From Candidatus Rhodoferax odensensis (GTDB taxonomy: Bacteria; Pseudomonadota; Gammaproteobacteria; Burkholderiales; Burkholderiaceae_C), in contig JADKDJ010000006.1 in NCBI GenBank assembly GCA_016718405.1, forward strand, positions 1 through 64,000: a stretch of DNA of 64,000 bases, given 5' to 3'. A model generated the notes under the pieces. It did not search any database. It worked only from the letters and a program-made list of their open reading frames with translations, and had not been told where the DNA came from. Position numbers and translations under genes: made by a program. Positions 34,641 to 43,683 of this stretch are shown here, in pieces. Every line of letters begins with the position of its first letter. Positions within the stretch are counted from its first letter, which is position 1.

Positions 34641-35112
34641 GGTGGGCTCTCCGGTCGCGTTGCGGGGACATCGCTCCAACGCCGTCCCCAGCGCGTTGTT
34701 TGAAGCTTGATTTGTTGACCAAATTGTATAACATTGCGGGACTGACTGAAGCGCAGTGATGATGGGTCCCCAACCGCTCGGAGGATGTATTGCCAATACA
34801 AGGCCCTTGTGGCGCAAACGCTGCTTTCAGCCGGAGATTGTCGCCCTAATTACTTTCAACGACAATGCGCTCGGGTTTTCCAGAATGGCAACTGTATCGC
34901 GCTCTGTTAGCCCGTGGGTCAGGATGGGATAGCGCAGGTTCTGTTGCACCCCTGCAACGAATGCCCAAAACTGAGCTCATTTTGCGGGCGTTTTCTTTGT
35001 CAAACCGGCCGGTCTCTGGTTCAATACATCCAACTTCCTGAAACGGGATGTTGGCCCGGGGATCCGAATCTATGGTTCTGGGGCCCCTTGTTTAACCTTG
35101 GAGAAACTTGAA
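34641..35112. other. Long intergenic region between the antitoxin and the porin
   Basis: 472 bases with no gene I can support. From left to right it holds the antitoxin promoter region, about 200 bases without features, a perfect hairpin GTTGCA-CCCC-TGCAAC (about 34933-34948), a terminator-like hairpin (34963-34998, listed separately), and the porin leader with a good GGAG ribosome site. A small RNA or a leader-controlled porin is possible. Confidence 0.5.
34963..34998 (+). terminator. Terminator-like hairpin in the porin leader
   Basis: GCCC-AAAA-GAGCTC-TTTT-GGGC arms pair with small bulges around the central GAGCTC, followed by GTTTTCTTT. On the plus strand this looks like an intrinsic terminator. 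It has no gene before it on that strand, so it would end a small RNA or attenuate the porin transcript. It lies about 115 bases before the porin start. Confidence 0.45.
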
Positions 35113-36126
35113 ATGAAAAAATCCCTCGTCGCGCTGGCTGCTCTGGCCGTTGTCGGTGCCGCTTCCGCACAATCGTCGGTAACGATTTTTGGTATCGTTG
35201 ATGCCTCCTACGCTCACACTTCCGGTGGCGGCGTTTCCCGTGATGGCATCACCAATTCCGGCCTGAGCAGCAGTCGTCTCGGCTTCAAAGGCACGGAAGA
35301 CCTCGGCGGCGGCATGAAGGCTGGCTTCCATCTGGAAGGCGACTTGATGAATGACGTTGGCGCTGGCCGTTCCGCCGGTGGTGGCCTTAACTTCGCCCGT
35401 AAGTCATATGTCTCCTTGACCGGTGGTTTTGGCGAAATCCGCATCGGTCGCGAGTACAGCCCAACTTTCTGGAACACCACGATCTATGATCCGTTTGGCA
35501 CCAACGGCATTGGTTCTTCCAACGCCCCTGGCATGGTTGCAAACGTTTGCGCGGTTCGCTGCGACAATTCGGTCAGCTACCTGATGTCGGCTGGCGGCGT
35601 GAGTGTTCACGCGATGTACGCATTCGGCGAGCAAGCTTCCAATGTTGATTCCAACGTTGGCGACTACATGGGTATCCGCGTGGCCTACGCCGCAGGTCCG
35701 TTGGACGTGGGCGCCGCAATCGGAAACGCCAAGGGCGCAACCGGTCCTGCTGACGTTCGTTCCACGAACTTTGGTATCTCTTACGACCTCGGCATGGCCA
35801 AGCCTATGTTGCAGCTGGGTCAAGAGAAGAATGACGCGACGAAGGTCACCAACTGGTTGTTGGGCGTGACTGTGCCAATGGGCCAAGGCGAAATCCGCGC
35901 TGCCTACAGCCACTATGACACCAAGAACAGCAATGCAGATTGGAGCAAGATTGCAGTCGGCTACGGCTACAACCTGTCCAAGCGTACCCAACTGTACGGC
36001 ACCTTGGCCAAGGTCTCGAACAGCGCCGGTGCGAGTAAGGTAGTGGACAACAGGGGCCTGGCTGGAAGCGCTGCTCTGGACGGTTCTTCCTCCGGCTATG
36101 AGTTCGGCGTTCGCCACTCGTTCTAA
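35113..36126 (+). CDS. Outer-membrane porin, betaproteobacterial Omp family
   Basis: 337-residue trimeric 16-strand porin giving general diffusion through the outer membrane. Signal peptide MKKSLVALAALAVVGAASAQ, then the family start SSVTIFGIVDASYAH. Conserved loops follow (SSSRLGFKGTEDLGGGMKAGF, KSYVSLTGGFGEIRIGREYSP) and the C-terminus ends in phenylalanine (YEFGVRHSF), the BAM sorting signal. ATG 35113 has GGAGAAAC upstream. Codons ending in T or C (GCT, GGT, TCC) are more frequent than in neighbours, as in strongly expressed genes. It is followed by a strong terminator. Confidence 0.94.
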   Translation: MKKSLVALAALAVVGAASAQSSVTIFGIVDASYAHTSGGGVSRDGITNSGLSSSRLGFKGTEDLGGGMKAGFHLEGDLMNDVGAGRSAGGGLNFARKSYVSLTGGFGEIRIGREYSPTFWNTTIYDPFGTNGIGSSNAPGMVANVCAVRCDNSVSYLMSAGGVSVHAMYAFGEQASNVDSNVGDYMGIRVAYAAGPLDVGAAIGNAKGATGPADVRSTNFGISYDLGMAKPMLQLGQEKNDATKVTNWLLGVTVPMGQGEIRAAYSHYDTKNSNADWSKIAVGYGYNLSKRTQLYGTLAKVSNSAGASKVVDNRGLAGSAALDGSSSGYEFGVRHSF

Positions 36127-36166
36127 TCCAACACCGGCGAATGCCGGTTAGGGTGAACACACAAGG

Positions 36167-36196
36167 CCGCCAAGTCGAAAGACCTGGCGGTTTTTT
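36167..36196 (+). terminator. Strong intrinsic terminator after the porin gene
   Basis: CCGCCA-A-GTC, a GAAA loop, GAC-C-TGGCGG and then TTTTTT. The nine-pair stem with symmetric A/C mismatch and a GNRA tetraloop starts 41 bases after the porin stop. Confidence 0.9.
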
Positions 36197-36518
36197 CTTG
36201 CCTGCTCGGCTTGGTCGCGATGTCCAAGGAACCCGCTCAGCGAGGCGTCAACAAGACCACTACACCGCGCGAACAGCCCCCCCAGGAAAGCCCGGCTATC
36301 GTATTTCCGCGTGCTCTGATAGATTGGCGGCTTTACTGATCCTTGCTTGTGCTGGTTCCCATTTCTCGACGCCGGATTCCGACCGCCTGGTTCGCGGTGC
36401 AGGTGTCGCCGCTTGAAGTCCCGCGTGGGTTGTCGCGGCAAAATCGTGCGACCGTGCTCCGCACTCGTTACCCGCTTCGATTCCGACCGGGGTCCTGCTT
36501 GCGCGCAGGAGTGCACTG
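36197..36518. other. Intergenic region upstream of the M20 amidohydrolase
   Basis: 322 bases between the porin terminator and the amidohydrolase start. It should contain the promoter for the next gene. AGGAG about 10 bases before ATG 36519 is the only element I can identify. No gene or repeat seen. Confidence 0.5.
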
Positions 36519-37784
36519 ATGTCAATCCACGGACTTAGGGTGCACGGTCGGGCCTTCGCCCGAATTGCCGAGTTTCACCCTGAATTGACGGCGTTTCGCC
36601 GGGATTTGCACGCCAACCCAGAACTGGGCTTTGAAGAGGTCTACACGGCCGGACGGGTAGTGGAGTCCTTGAAGGCGTGTGGCGTCGACGAAGTTCACAC
36701 CGGCATTGGTAAGACCGGTGTGGTTGCCACGATTCGTGGCCGTGGAGCGGGACAGGGCGGTGGCAGGCCGGACGAGTTGGCGCCAATGCGGCGCATGATT
36801 GGCCTGAGGGCAGACATGGACGCCTTGCCCATGACCGAACACAACGATTTCCCCTGGCGCTCCGGTAAGGTCGGCCTGATGCACGGTTGCGGACACGACG
36901 GTCACACCGCTATGTTGGTTGGGGCGGCCAAGTACCTCGCCGAATCCCGCAACTTCGACGGAACCGCCGTCTTGATTTTTCAGCCAGGTGAAGAGGGCTT
37001 TGCCGGAGCCAAGGCGATGATTGATGACGGCTTGTTTGACCGCTTTCCGGTCCAGGCGGTTTATGGCATGCACAACTGGCCAGCCATGCCGCCGGGTACG
37101 GTGGGGATCAACCCCGGGCCCATGATGGCCGCAGCCGATCGCGTCACCATCGACATTGCCGGGCGCGGCGGGCATGGCGCCCACGCTTATCAGACGGTGG
37201 ACCCGGTTCTGGTGGCGGCTCACATCATCACCGCGGTGCAAAGCATCGTGTCACGCAATGTCAAGCCGGTTGACAGCGCGGTCATCAGTCTGTGTGGCCT
37301 GGAGGCAGGCGACATGGGCGCCATGAGCGTCATCCCGGGCACAGCCAAGCTGGTGGGTACGGTGCGTACGTTCAGACCGGTCGTGCAGGAGTTGATCGAG
37401 CGGCGCCTCAATGAACTGTGCAGCGCGATCGCCCTCGGCTTTGGCGCCACGGCGCGGGTGCACTATGAGCGCATGTACCCGGCAACCATCAACACCGAGA
37501 CAGAAGCCAGATTTGCGGCTGACGTTGCCCAGAGCCTGGTTGGGCGGGACCACGTGGTGCGTGACCTCGAGCCCAGCATGGGCGCGGAGGACTTTTCGTT
37601 TATGTTGCGTGTCAAGCCGGGTGCCTATATGCGCTTGGGGCAAGGCGAAGCCAATGGTGTTGGCAGCTGCTTCCTGCACAATAGCCGCTACGATTTCAAC
37701 GATGCCATATTGCCGCTGGGCGCGGCACTGCACGCCAGTTTGGTGGAGCACGCCATGCCCGTTGATACGACCCGCACGATGTGA
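36519..37784 (+). CDS. M20-family amidohydrolase (hippurate hydrolase-like)
   Basis: 421-residue metallohydrolase of the M20D group, which removes acyl groups from N-acyl amino acids such as hippurate or indole-acetyl amino acids. Motifs for the metal centre: GLRADMDALPM, MHGCGHDGHTAMLVGAAKYL, FQPGEEGFAGAKAMI and MGAEDFSFML. The start has AGGAG in front. The substrate is unknown. It lies upstream of a peptide-type ABC binding protein in the same direction, which would fit uptake and cleavage of acylated amino acids or peptides. Confidence 0.88.
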   Translation: MSIHGLRVHGRAFARIAEFHPELTAFRRDLHANPELGFEEVYTAGRVVESLKACGVDEVHTGIGKTGVVATIRGRGAGQGGGRPDELAPMRRMIGLRADMDALPMTEHNDFPWRSGKVGLMHGCGHDGHTAMLVGAAKYLAESRNFDGTAVLIFQPGEEGFAGAKAMIDDGLFDRFPVQAVYGMHNWPAMPPGTVGINPGPMMAAADRVTIDIAGRGGHGAHAYQTVDPVLVAAHIITAVQSIVSRNVKPVDSAVISLCGLEAGDMGAMSVIPGTAKLVGTVRTFRPVVQELIERRLNELCSAIALGFGATARVHYERMYPATINTETEARFAADVAQSLVGRDHVVRDLEPSMGAEDFSFMLRVKPGAYMRLGQGEANGVGSCFLHNSRYDFNDAILPLGAALHASLVEHAMPVDTTRTM

Positions 37785-37956
37785 TGGTCGGTACCGTCTG
37801 GTGCAATCGTTGATGGGTGTGGCCCGCGCGTTGGGGTATTGTGTCTGGCGTCGCACCGCGCTGGGTGTCGAATGGTCGGGTCGTGTATCGGCCATGGGAT
37901 GTTTGTTTGTTCAGGTCTGCTCTCGAAACGGGCACTTTTTTTAACAGGAGATCACA

Positions 37957-39537
37957 GTGAGCTTTAAGAAGAACATGATTGCCGCGCTGCTTGGCGCTGG
38001 ACTGTTGGGTATGGGCGTTGGCGTCAGCGCCGCGAGTTTGCGTGTGGCCAATCAGGGTGACGCGCTGTCGATGGACCCGCACTCCCTGAACGAGTCCTTG
38101 CAGCTCGCAGTGGTCGAGAACGTGTACGAACCCCTGGTCACGCGCGATCGCAGTTACAAGATCACTCCGGCGCTGGCCACCGACTGGAAGCAGACCTCAC
38201 CGACAGTCTGGCGTTTCAACCTGCGCAAGGGTGTGCAGTTTCATGACGGCACGCCATTTACGGCCGACGACGTGATCTTCAGCTACGAACGCGCCAAGGG
38301 TGATGGCTCCGACATGAAGACCTACGTCGGACAGGTCAAGGAAATCAAGAAGATCAATGATCATGCGGTTGATTTCGTGCTCAATGCACCGTTTCCAATC
38401 CTGCCGGAGATGTTCACGCATTGGCTCATCATGAGCAAGAAGTGGAGCGAAACCAATCAGGCCACCAAGCCCGTGGACCGACGCAAGGGAATCGAGAACG
38501 CAGCATCCTTCCGTGCCAACGGCACCGGCCCCTACCGGCTGCGCGAGCGCCAGCCGGGCGTGGTGACCTCCTTCGTCCGCAATGGAAACTATTGGGGAAA
38601 AGTCGACGGTAATGTTGATCAGGTCACCTTTACCCCGATTGGCAACGATTCAACGCGCGTCGCTGCATTACTGTCGGGCGAGATTGACATCATGGAGCCC
38701 GTGCCGGTTCAGGACGTCGAACGCGTCAAAGGCAATACCAAACTCAAGGTCATGCAGGGCGCTGAGCTGCGGGTGATCTTCTTGGGCATGGACCAGAAGC
38801 GCGACGAATTGCTGTTCTCCAACGTCAAGGGTAAGAATCCGTTCAAGGATGTGCGCGTGCGCAAAGCGTTCTACCAGGCCATCGATGTGGAAGGGATCAA
38901 GAAGATCGTGATGCGTGGGGCCTCGGCACCGATTGCCCTGATGCTGCCTTCCGAGGTCAAGGGCTTTGCTCCCGACCTGGCCAAGCGCCTGCCCCACGAC
39001 GTTGAGGCTTCCAAGAAGCTGCTGGCCGACGCGGGCTACCCCAACGGCTTTGAAATCCGGATGAATTGCCCCAACGATCGGTACGTCAACGACGCGGCGA
39101 TTTGCCAGGCCGTGGCCGGCAACCTGGCGAAAGTGGGCGTCAAGGTCAATCTGGAAGCCGAAACCAAGGGCACTTACTTTCCCAAGGTGTTGCGTCGCGA
39201 TACCAGCTTCTTCATGCTGGGCTGGACCTCCAGTACCGTGGATGCCCACAATGTGCTGTACGCCATCATGTCGAGTCCAGGTGAAGCCGGTCGGGGGCAG
39301 TTCAACCTGGGGGCGTACAGCAACGCTAAGGTTGACGAGTTAACCAGCAAGGTGGCCTCCGAGACCGATGACAAGAAGCGCAACGAAATGATCCGTGAAG
39401 CCATGAAGCTGCACCAGGATGACGTGGGCCACATCCCCCTGCATCAACAGGCGCTCAACTGGGGTATGAAGGCCAATATTGACGTGGTGCAGTGGCCCGA
39501 CAACGGCATGCCGTGGAAATTTGTCATGGTCAAGTGA
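37957..39537 (+). CDS. ABC-transporter substrate-binding protein, peptide/nickel family (DppA-like)
   Basis: 526-residue periplasmic solute-binding protein (SBP_bac_5). Signal peptide MIAALLGAGLLGMGVGVSAA; mature start SLRVANQGDALSMDPHSLNE. Conserved cluster 5 features include TPALATDWKQTSPTVWRFNLRKGVQFHDGTPFTADDVIFSYERAK. GTG 37957 is the start, after AACAGGAGATCAC. No permease or ATPase follows in this window, so it is an orphan here. Ligands could be oligopeptides, glutathione or similar. Confidence 0.9.
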   Translation: MSFKKNMIAALLGAGLLGMGVGVSAASLRVANQGDALSMDPHSLNESLQLAVVENVYEPLVTRDRSYKITPALATDWKQTSPTVWRFNLRKGVQFHDGTPFTADDVIFSYERAKGDGSDMKTYVGQVKEIKKINDHAVDFVLNAPFPILPEMFTHWLIMSKKWSETNQATKPVDRRKGIENAASFRANGTGPYRLRERQPGVVTSFVRNGNYWGKVDGNVDQVTFTPIGNDSTRVAALLSGEIDIMEPVPVQDVERVKGNTKLKVMQGAELRVIFLGMDQKRDELLFSNVKGKNPFKDVRVRKAFYQAIDVEGIKKIVMRGASAPIALMLPSEVKGFAPDLAKRLPHDVEASKKLLADAGYPNGFEIRMNCPNDRYVNDAAICQAVAGNLAKVGVKVNLEAETKGTYFPKVLRRDTSFFMLGWTSSTVDAHNVLYAIMSSPGEAGRGQFNLGAYSNAKVDELTSKVASETDDKKRNEMIREAMKLHQDDVGHIPLHQQALNWGMKANIDVVQWPDNGMPWKFVMVK

Positions 39538-39595
39538 GCGCACGCCGACATGTCGTGACGTCAAGGCATGCGACGGCCGCCGGCGGGCTTGACTC

Positions 39596-40444
39596 TTGAA
39601 GCTCGTTCGATTTGGTCCCCAGGGTCATGAGCAACCCGGCCTGATTGATCCGGCGGGTTGCCTGCGCGACCTCAGCCTCGTGCTGCCCGACATTGGCCCC
39701 GCGCAGTTGAATGATGCGGTGCTGGACCGTGTGCGTCGCCTCGATTGGGACCAACTGCCCAAAGTTGAGGGTGCTCCGCGTCTGGGCTGCCCGGTAGCCG
39801 ATATTGGAAAGTTCATTGCCATCGGTTTGAACTACGCCGACCATGCCGCCGAGGCCGGGCTGCCTGTGCCCACCGAGCCGGTGGTTTTCATGAAGGCGAC
39901 CAGTTGTCTGCAGGGCCCCAATGATCCAGTGATGCTGCCCAAAGGGTCGCTGAAGACCGACTGGGAGGTGGAGCTCGGCGTGGTGATCGGCGCTCAGGCG
40001 CGTCACGTGCCAGTGCGGCACGCCTTGCGCCATGTGGCGGGGTACTGCGTGGTCAATGACGTCAGTGAGCGTTCCTTTCAATTGGAGCGCGGCGGAACCT
40101 GGGACAAGGGCAAGGGCTGCGACACGTTTGGCCCAGTGGGGCCGTGGCTGGTCACGCGCGACGAGATTGCTCATCCTCAGCGGCTCAAACTCTGGCTTGA
40201 CGTCAACGACCAAGCGATGCAGCGTGGCAGCACCCAGACCATGGTCTTTGGCGTGGCCAGTCTGATCAGCTATGTGAGCCAGTTCATGACGCTGCTACCG
40301 GGAGACTTGATTACGACGGGCACGCCGCCAGGGGTCGGTATGGGGCGACAGCCGCCACAGTTTCTCAAGGCCGACGACACGATAACACTGGGCATCGGGG
40401 GCCTGGGCGAGCAGCGGCAGTTGGTGGTGCCATTTCAACGCTGA
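39596..40444 (+). CDS. Fumarylacetoacetate hydrolase-family enzyme
   Basis: 282-residue FAH-domain enzyme; relatives hydrolyse or decarboxylate 2-oxo acids or act on ureidoglycolate. Visible blocks: IGLNYADHAAEAG, KTDWEVELGVVIG (metal-binding Glu pair), GYCVVNDVSERSFQ, KGCDTFGPVGPWLV and GDLITTGTPPGVGMG. The start is TTG 39596, the only one giving the normal MKLVRFG N-terminus, with a weak ribosome site. The exact substrate cannot be named from sequence alone. It sits between the binding protein and the TetR gene. Confidence 0.87.
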   Translation: MKLVRFGPQGHEQPGLIDPAGCLRDLSLVLPDIGPAQLNDAVLDRVRRLDWDQLPKVEGAPRLGCPVADIGKFIAIGLNYADHAAEAGLPVPTEPVVFMKATSCLQGPNDPVMLPKGSLKTDWEVELGVVIGAQARHVPVRHALRHVAGYCVVNDVSERSFQLERGGTWDKGKGCDTFGPVGPWLVTRDEIAHPQRLKLWLDVNDQAMQRGSTQTMVFGVASLISYVSQFMTLLPGDLITTGTPPGVGMGRQPPQFLKADDTITLGIGGLGEQRQLVVPFQR

Positions 40445-40550
40445 GTCGTACTCGCGCCGTGGTCATATCGGGTAAACCCTGAATCTGACTAGAACAAGAC
40501 CCCTAGAAGTGGGGTGAAAACGCCACCGAAGGCTGGAATGAAGCAAAATA

Positions 40551-40566
40551 GCACGATCGTTCGTTT
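40551..40566. promoter_or_regulatory. Candidate TetR operator upstream of the beta-oxidation operon
   Basis: GCACGATCGTTCGTTTTA contains the palindrome ACGATCGT (40553-40560), 24 bases before the TetR start. TetR regulators usually bind such a dyad in front of their own gene; here it would control the whole fatty-acid operon. The extended symmetry is imperfect. Confidence 0.4.
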
Positions 40567-40583
40567 TATTCTGCTAGCTGTCC

Positions 40584-41318
40584 ATGGCCTCCGCATTGAT
40601 CCACAACAAGCCAGAGTCTGCCCGCCCACGCGCCAAGCTGCGCGCTGGCAGCGGCCTGCAAAAGGGTTTGCAGACGAAACAAGCCATCGTTGACGCTGCC
40701 CTGGGTCTGGCGGCCCAAATTGGGCTGGAGGGCTTGAGCATCGGCACGCTGGCAGAGGTGGCGCACATGAGCAAGTCTGGCGTGTTTGCGCACTTTGGCT
40801 CTCGTGAAGAGCTCCAGATCTCGGTCATTCGGGAGTATTACGCCAGGTTTCAGGACGAGGTGTTCGAGCCTGCCATGGCCGTGCCGCGCGGTTTGCCGCG
40901 CGTGCGCGCCTTGTTTGAAAACTGGATGAAGCGGGTGGCGGTCGAGCTTCAGTCGGGTTGCATCTTCATCAGTGGCGCGGTCGAATTTGACGACCGACCC
41001 GGCCCGGTGCGCGATGCCTTGGCCAGTTCCGTGCAAATCTGGCTGCAAGCGATGTACCGAGCGGTGGTGCAGGCCAAGCAAGAGGGCCACCTCAACGCCG
41101 ATGCCGACGAAGAGCAGATGGCGTTCGAGATCCACGGACTCATTTTGGCGCTTCACTATGAGGCGCGCTTTCTGAAGAACCCCAACTCCCTTGGTCGTGC
41201 CGACAAGGGTTTCGAGAACATCTTGTCGCACTACACCCACGGTGTCACTCAAACCAGCGCGGCTCACCCCAAGCCGATGCCGCGTCCCATCAAATCCAAT
41301 CCACTGTCAAAGGAGTAG
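40584..41318 (+). CDS. TetR-family regulator of the beta-oxidation operon
   Basis: 244-residue repressor. The HTH spans about residues 30-80 (QAIVDAALGLAAQIGLEGLSIGTLAEVAHMSKSGVFAHFGSREELQ). The C-terminal ligand pocket is helical. It is followed 5 bases later by the acyl-CoA dehydrogenase, so it heads the operon and likely senses acyl-CoA, as FadR/FadP-like TetR regulators of betaproteobacteria do. The ligand is an inference from context. Confidence 0.88.
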   Translation: MASALIHNKPESARPRAKLRAGSGLQKGLQTKQAIVDAALGLAAQIGLEGLSIGTLAEVAHMSKSGVFAHFGSREELQISVIREYYARFQDEVFEPAMAVPRGLPRVRALFENWMKRVAVELQSGCIFISGAVEFDDRPGPVRDALASSVQIWLQAMYRAVVQAKQEGHLNADADEEQMAFEIHGLILALHYEARFLKNPNSLGRADKGFENILSHYTHGVTQTSAAHPKPMPRPIKSNPLSKE

Positions 41319-41323
41319 TCAGC

Positions 41324-43120
41324 ATGCCAACCTATACCCCACCGTTGCGTGACATGCAGTTCGTGATGCACGAAGTGCTCAGGGTCACCGATGATCTGAA
41401 AGCCATTCCAAAGCATGCCGAGATTGACGCCGACACCATCAATGCGATCCTCGAAGAAGGCGGCAAGTTTGCCGCTGAGGTGATCTTTCCGCTCAACGTC
41501 AGCGGTGATGCACAGGGCTGCAAGCTTGACCAGAAGACCCACGAGGTGACCACGCCGACCGGGTTCAAGGACGCTTACACCAAGTACGTCGCTGGTGGCT
41601 GGCCGGCCTTGTCGGGTGATCCGCAATACGGCGGCCAGGGCCTGCCCCTGGTGGTCAATCAGTGCTTCTACGAGATGCTCAACAGCGCCAATCAGGCGTG
41701 GACCATGTACCCGGGTCTGACCCACGGCGCGCACGCCGCTTTGCATGCGCACGGCACCGACGAGCAAAAGGCAACCTACCTGGCCAAGATGACCAGCGGC
41801 GAGTGGACCGGCACCATGTGTCTGACCGAACCTCACTGCGGCACTGATCTGGGTTTGATGCGTACCAAGGCCGAGCCGCAGCCCGACGGTACCTACCGCA
41901 TCACGGGCAACAAGATATTCATCAGTGCGGGCGAGCACGACATGGCCGACAACATTATTCACTTGGTGTTGGCGCGTCTGCCTGATGCGCCACCCGGTAT
42001 CAAGGGAGTTAGCCTGTTCATCGTGCCGAAGTTCAATGTCAAGCAGGATGGCTCGCTGGGCGCTCGTAACGGTGTTTATTGCGGCGGCCTGGAGCACAAG
42101 ATGGGCATCAACGGCAATGCCACTGCGCAGATCGTGCTCGAAGGTGCGGTGGGTACCATGGTGGGCCAACCCAACAAGGGTATGCAAGGCATGTTTGTGA
42201 TGATGAACGCCGCGCGCTTGGGCGTGGGGAATCAATCGCTGGGACTGACCGAAGTGGCCTACCAGAACGCCTTGGCCTATGCCAAAGACCGCATCCAGAT
42301 GCGCTCCCTGTCTGGCCCGAAAGCCAAAGACAAACCGGCGGACCCGATCCTCGTGCACCCGGACGTGCGCAAGATGCTGCTCACGGCCAAGGCCTACGTC
42401 GAGGGCGGTCGCGCATTGATGTGCTTCAGCTCCATACTGCTGGAGCAAGAGCATGGTCACCCGGACGAGAAGGTGCGCAAGGATGCGGGCGAAATGCTGG
42501 CCTTGCTGACCCCTATCGTCAAAGCCTTCCTGACCGACAACGGTCATATCTCCACCAATGCCTGCATGCAGGTGTTCGGCGGCCACGGCTTCATCAAAGA
42601 GTGGGGCATGGAGCAGTTTGTGCGCGACAACCGCATCAACATGATCTATGAAGGCACCAATACCATCCAGTCCTTGGACTTGTTGGGCCGCAAGGTGCTG
42701 GGCAACAACGGCGCCACCTTGCGCAAGTTTGGCAAACTGGTGGGCAAGCTCGTTGAAGAAGAGGGCGTCAACGAGAAAATGGCCGAGTTCATCACGCCGA
42801 TCGCCATCCTGGGCGACCAGATGACCAAGTTCACCACCGAGCTGGGCTTCAAGGGTTTCCAGAATCCCGACGAAGTGGGCGCCGCCGCCGTGGACTACCT
42901 GCGCGTGGCCGGGCACCTGGTGTTTGGTTACTTCTGGGCGCGCATGGCACAAGTTGCGCTGCGTGAAATCGCTGCAGGTAACAGCGATTCTTTCTATTTG
43001 GCCAAGCTGCAGACCGCGCGTTTTTACTTCGCCAAGCTGTTCCCCGAGACCGCGACCCTGATGCGCACTGCGCGAACGGGCAGCAAGGTCTTGATGGACA
43101 CCGACGCAGCTCTGGCTTGA
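41324..43120 (+). CDS. Acyl-CoA dehydrogenase, long (FadE-like/AcdH) form
   Basis: 598-residue FAD enzyme for the first beta-oxidation step, acyl-CoA to trans-2-enoyl-CoA. Conserved parts: MCLTEPHCGTDLGLMRTKAEPQPDGTYRITGNKIFISAGEHD (FAD/substrate region), GGHGFIKEWGMEQFVRDNRINMIYEGTNTIQSLDLLGRKVL (with the catalytic base region) and a C-terminal extension of about 150 residues typical of the 600-residue class. ATG 41324 follows a GGAG ribosome site (41310-41313). Second gene of the operon. Confidence 0.92.
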   Translation: MPTYTPPLRDMQFVMHEVLRVTDDLKAIPKHAEIDADTINAILEEGGKFAAEVIFPLNVSGDAQGCKLDQKTHEVTTPTGFKDAYTKYVAGGWPALSGDPQYGGQGLPLVVNQCFYEMLNSANQAWTMYPGLTHGAHAALHAHGTDEQKATYLAKMTSGEWTGTMCLTEPHCGTDLGLMRTKAEPQPDGTYRITGNKIFISAGEHDMADNIIHLVLARLPDAPPGIKGVSLFIVPKFNVKQDGSLGARNGVYCGGLEHKMGINGNATAQIVLEGAVGTMVGQPNKGMQGMFVMMNAARLGVGNQSLGLTEVAYQNALAYAKDRIQMRSLSGPKAKDKPADPILVHPDVRKMLLTAKAYVEGGRALMCFSSILLEQEHGHPDEKVRKDAGEMLALLTPIVKAFLTDNGHISTNACMQVFGGHGFIKEWGMEQFVRDNRINMIYEGTNTIQSLDLLGRKVLGNNGATLRKFGKLVGKLVEEEGVNEKMAEFITPIAILGDQMTKFTTELGFKGFQNPDEVGAAAVDYLRVAGHLVFGYFWARMAQVALREIAAGNSDSFYLAKLQTARFYFAKLFPETATLMRTARTGSKVLMDTDAALA

Positions 43121-43172
43121 GTGCGAATCCCAAGTGCCATCGAATCTTGCCCACAACCAAAGAGGAGAGACT

Positions 43173-43607
43173 ATGTACCGAGCGATGATTGCAGTTGTTC
43201 TGGGGGCGCTGGCCCTGCCAGCCCTGGCGCAGCCGACCCCAGCAGGCGTCTGGCGCACGATTGATGACAAGACGGGGGAAGTCTCGTCAGAGGTGCGTAT
43301 CGTCGACGAAGGCGGCGTGCTCTCGGGCACCATCGAGAAGCTGCTGCGCAAAGACGCCAAGCAGGACGGCGTTTGTGAGAAGTGCACCGACGAGCGCAAG
43401 GACAAACCGGTACTGGGCTTGAAGATCATTCGCGGAGCAAAGAAGTCCGATGGCAAGGACGTCTGGGAAGGCGGCAAGATTCTTGACCCCGACAACGGTA
43501 AGGAATACACCTTGCGACTGACGCCTATCGAAGGTGGCAAGAAGCTCGAAGTGCGGGGCTACATTGCCTTCTTTTATCGAAACCAGACCTGGGTGCGCGT
43601 GCAGTGA
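43173..43607 (+). CDS. DUF2147 secreted protein
   Basis: 144 residues. Signal peptide MIAVVLGALALPALAQ; the mature protein starts TPAGVWRTIDDKTGEVSSEVRI, with GVCEKCTDERKDKPVLGLKIIRG and DPDNGKEYTLRL, the DUF2147 pattern. This family is periplasmic with unknown function. ATG 43173 has AAAGAGGAGAG before it. It lies inside the beta-oxidation operon between the dehydrogenase and FadB, an association worth noting. Confidence 0.85.
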   Translation: MYRAMIAVVLGALALPALAQPTPAGVWRTIDDKTGEVSSEVRIVDEGGVLSGTIEKLLRKDAKQDGVCEKCTDERKDKPVLGLKIIRGAKKSDGKDVWEGGKILDPDNGKEYTLRLTPIEGGKKLEVRGYIAFFYRNQTWVRVQ

Positions 43608-43621
43608 CCCGTTAAAGGCAG

Positions 43622-43643
43622 CGCTGGCGTTGATGCGCCAGCG
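43622..43643. promoter_or_regulatory. Hairpin between the DUF2147 gene and fadB
   Basis: CGCTGGCG and CGCCAGCG form a perfect 8-bp stem around a six-base loop. No T-run follows, so it is more likely an mRNA stability or processing site than a terminator. Confidence 0.5.
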
Positions 43644-43683
43644 GCCTGTCTTGAGAAGTACTTAAACACATTCAGGAACAACC

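Noticed and set aside
34641..34962. Possible tRNA or small protein gene before the porin
   Set aside because: No cloverleaf could be folded by eye and no frame with a ribosome site was found.
41264..43540. 758-codon open frame on the minus strand opposite the acyl-CoA dehydrogenase
   Set aside because: It is fully antisense to a well-conserved gene with clear motifs, and its protein is His/Gln/Val-rich with no family likeness. This is a high-GC codon shadow.
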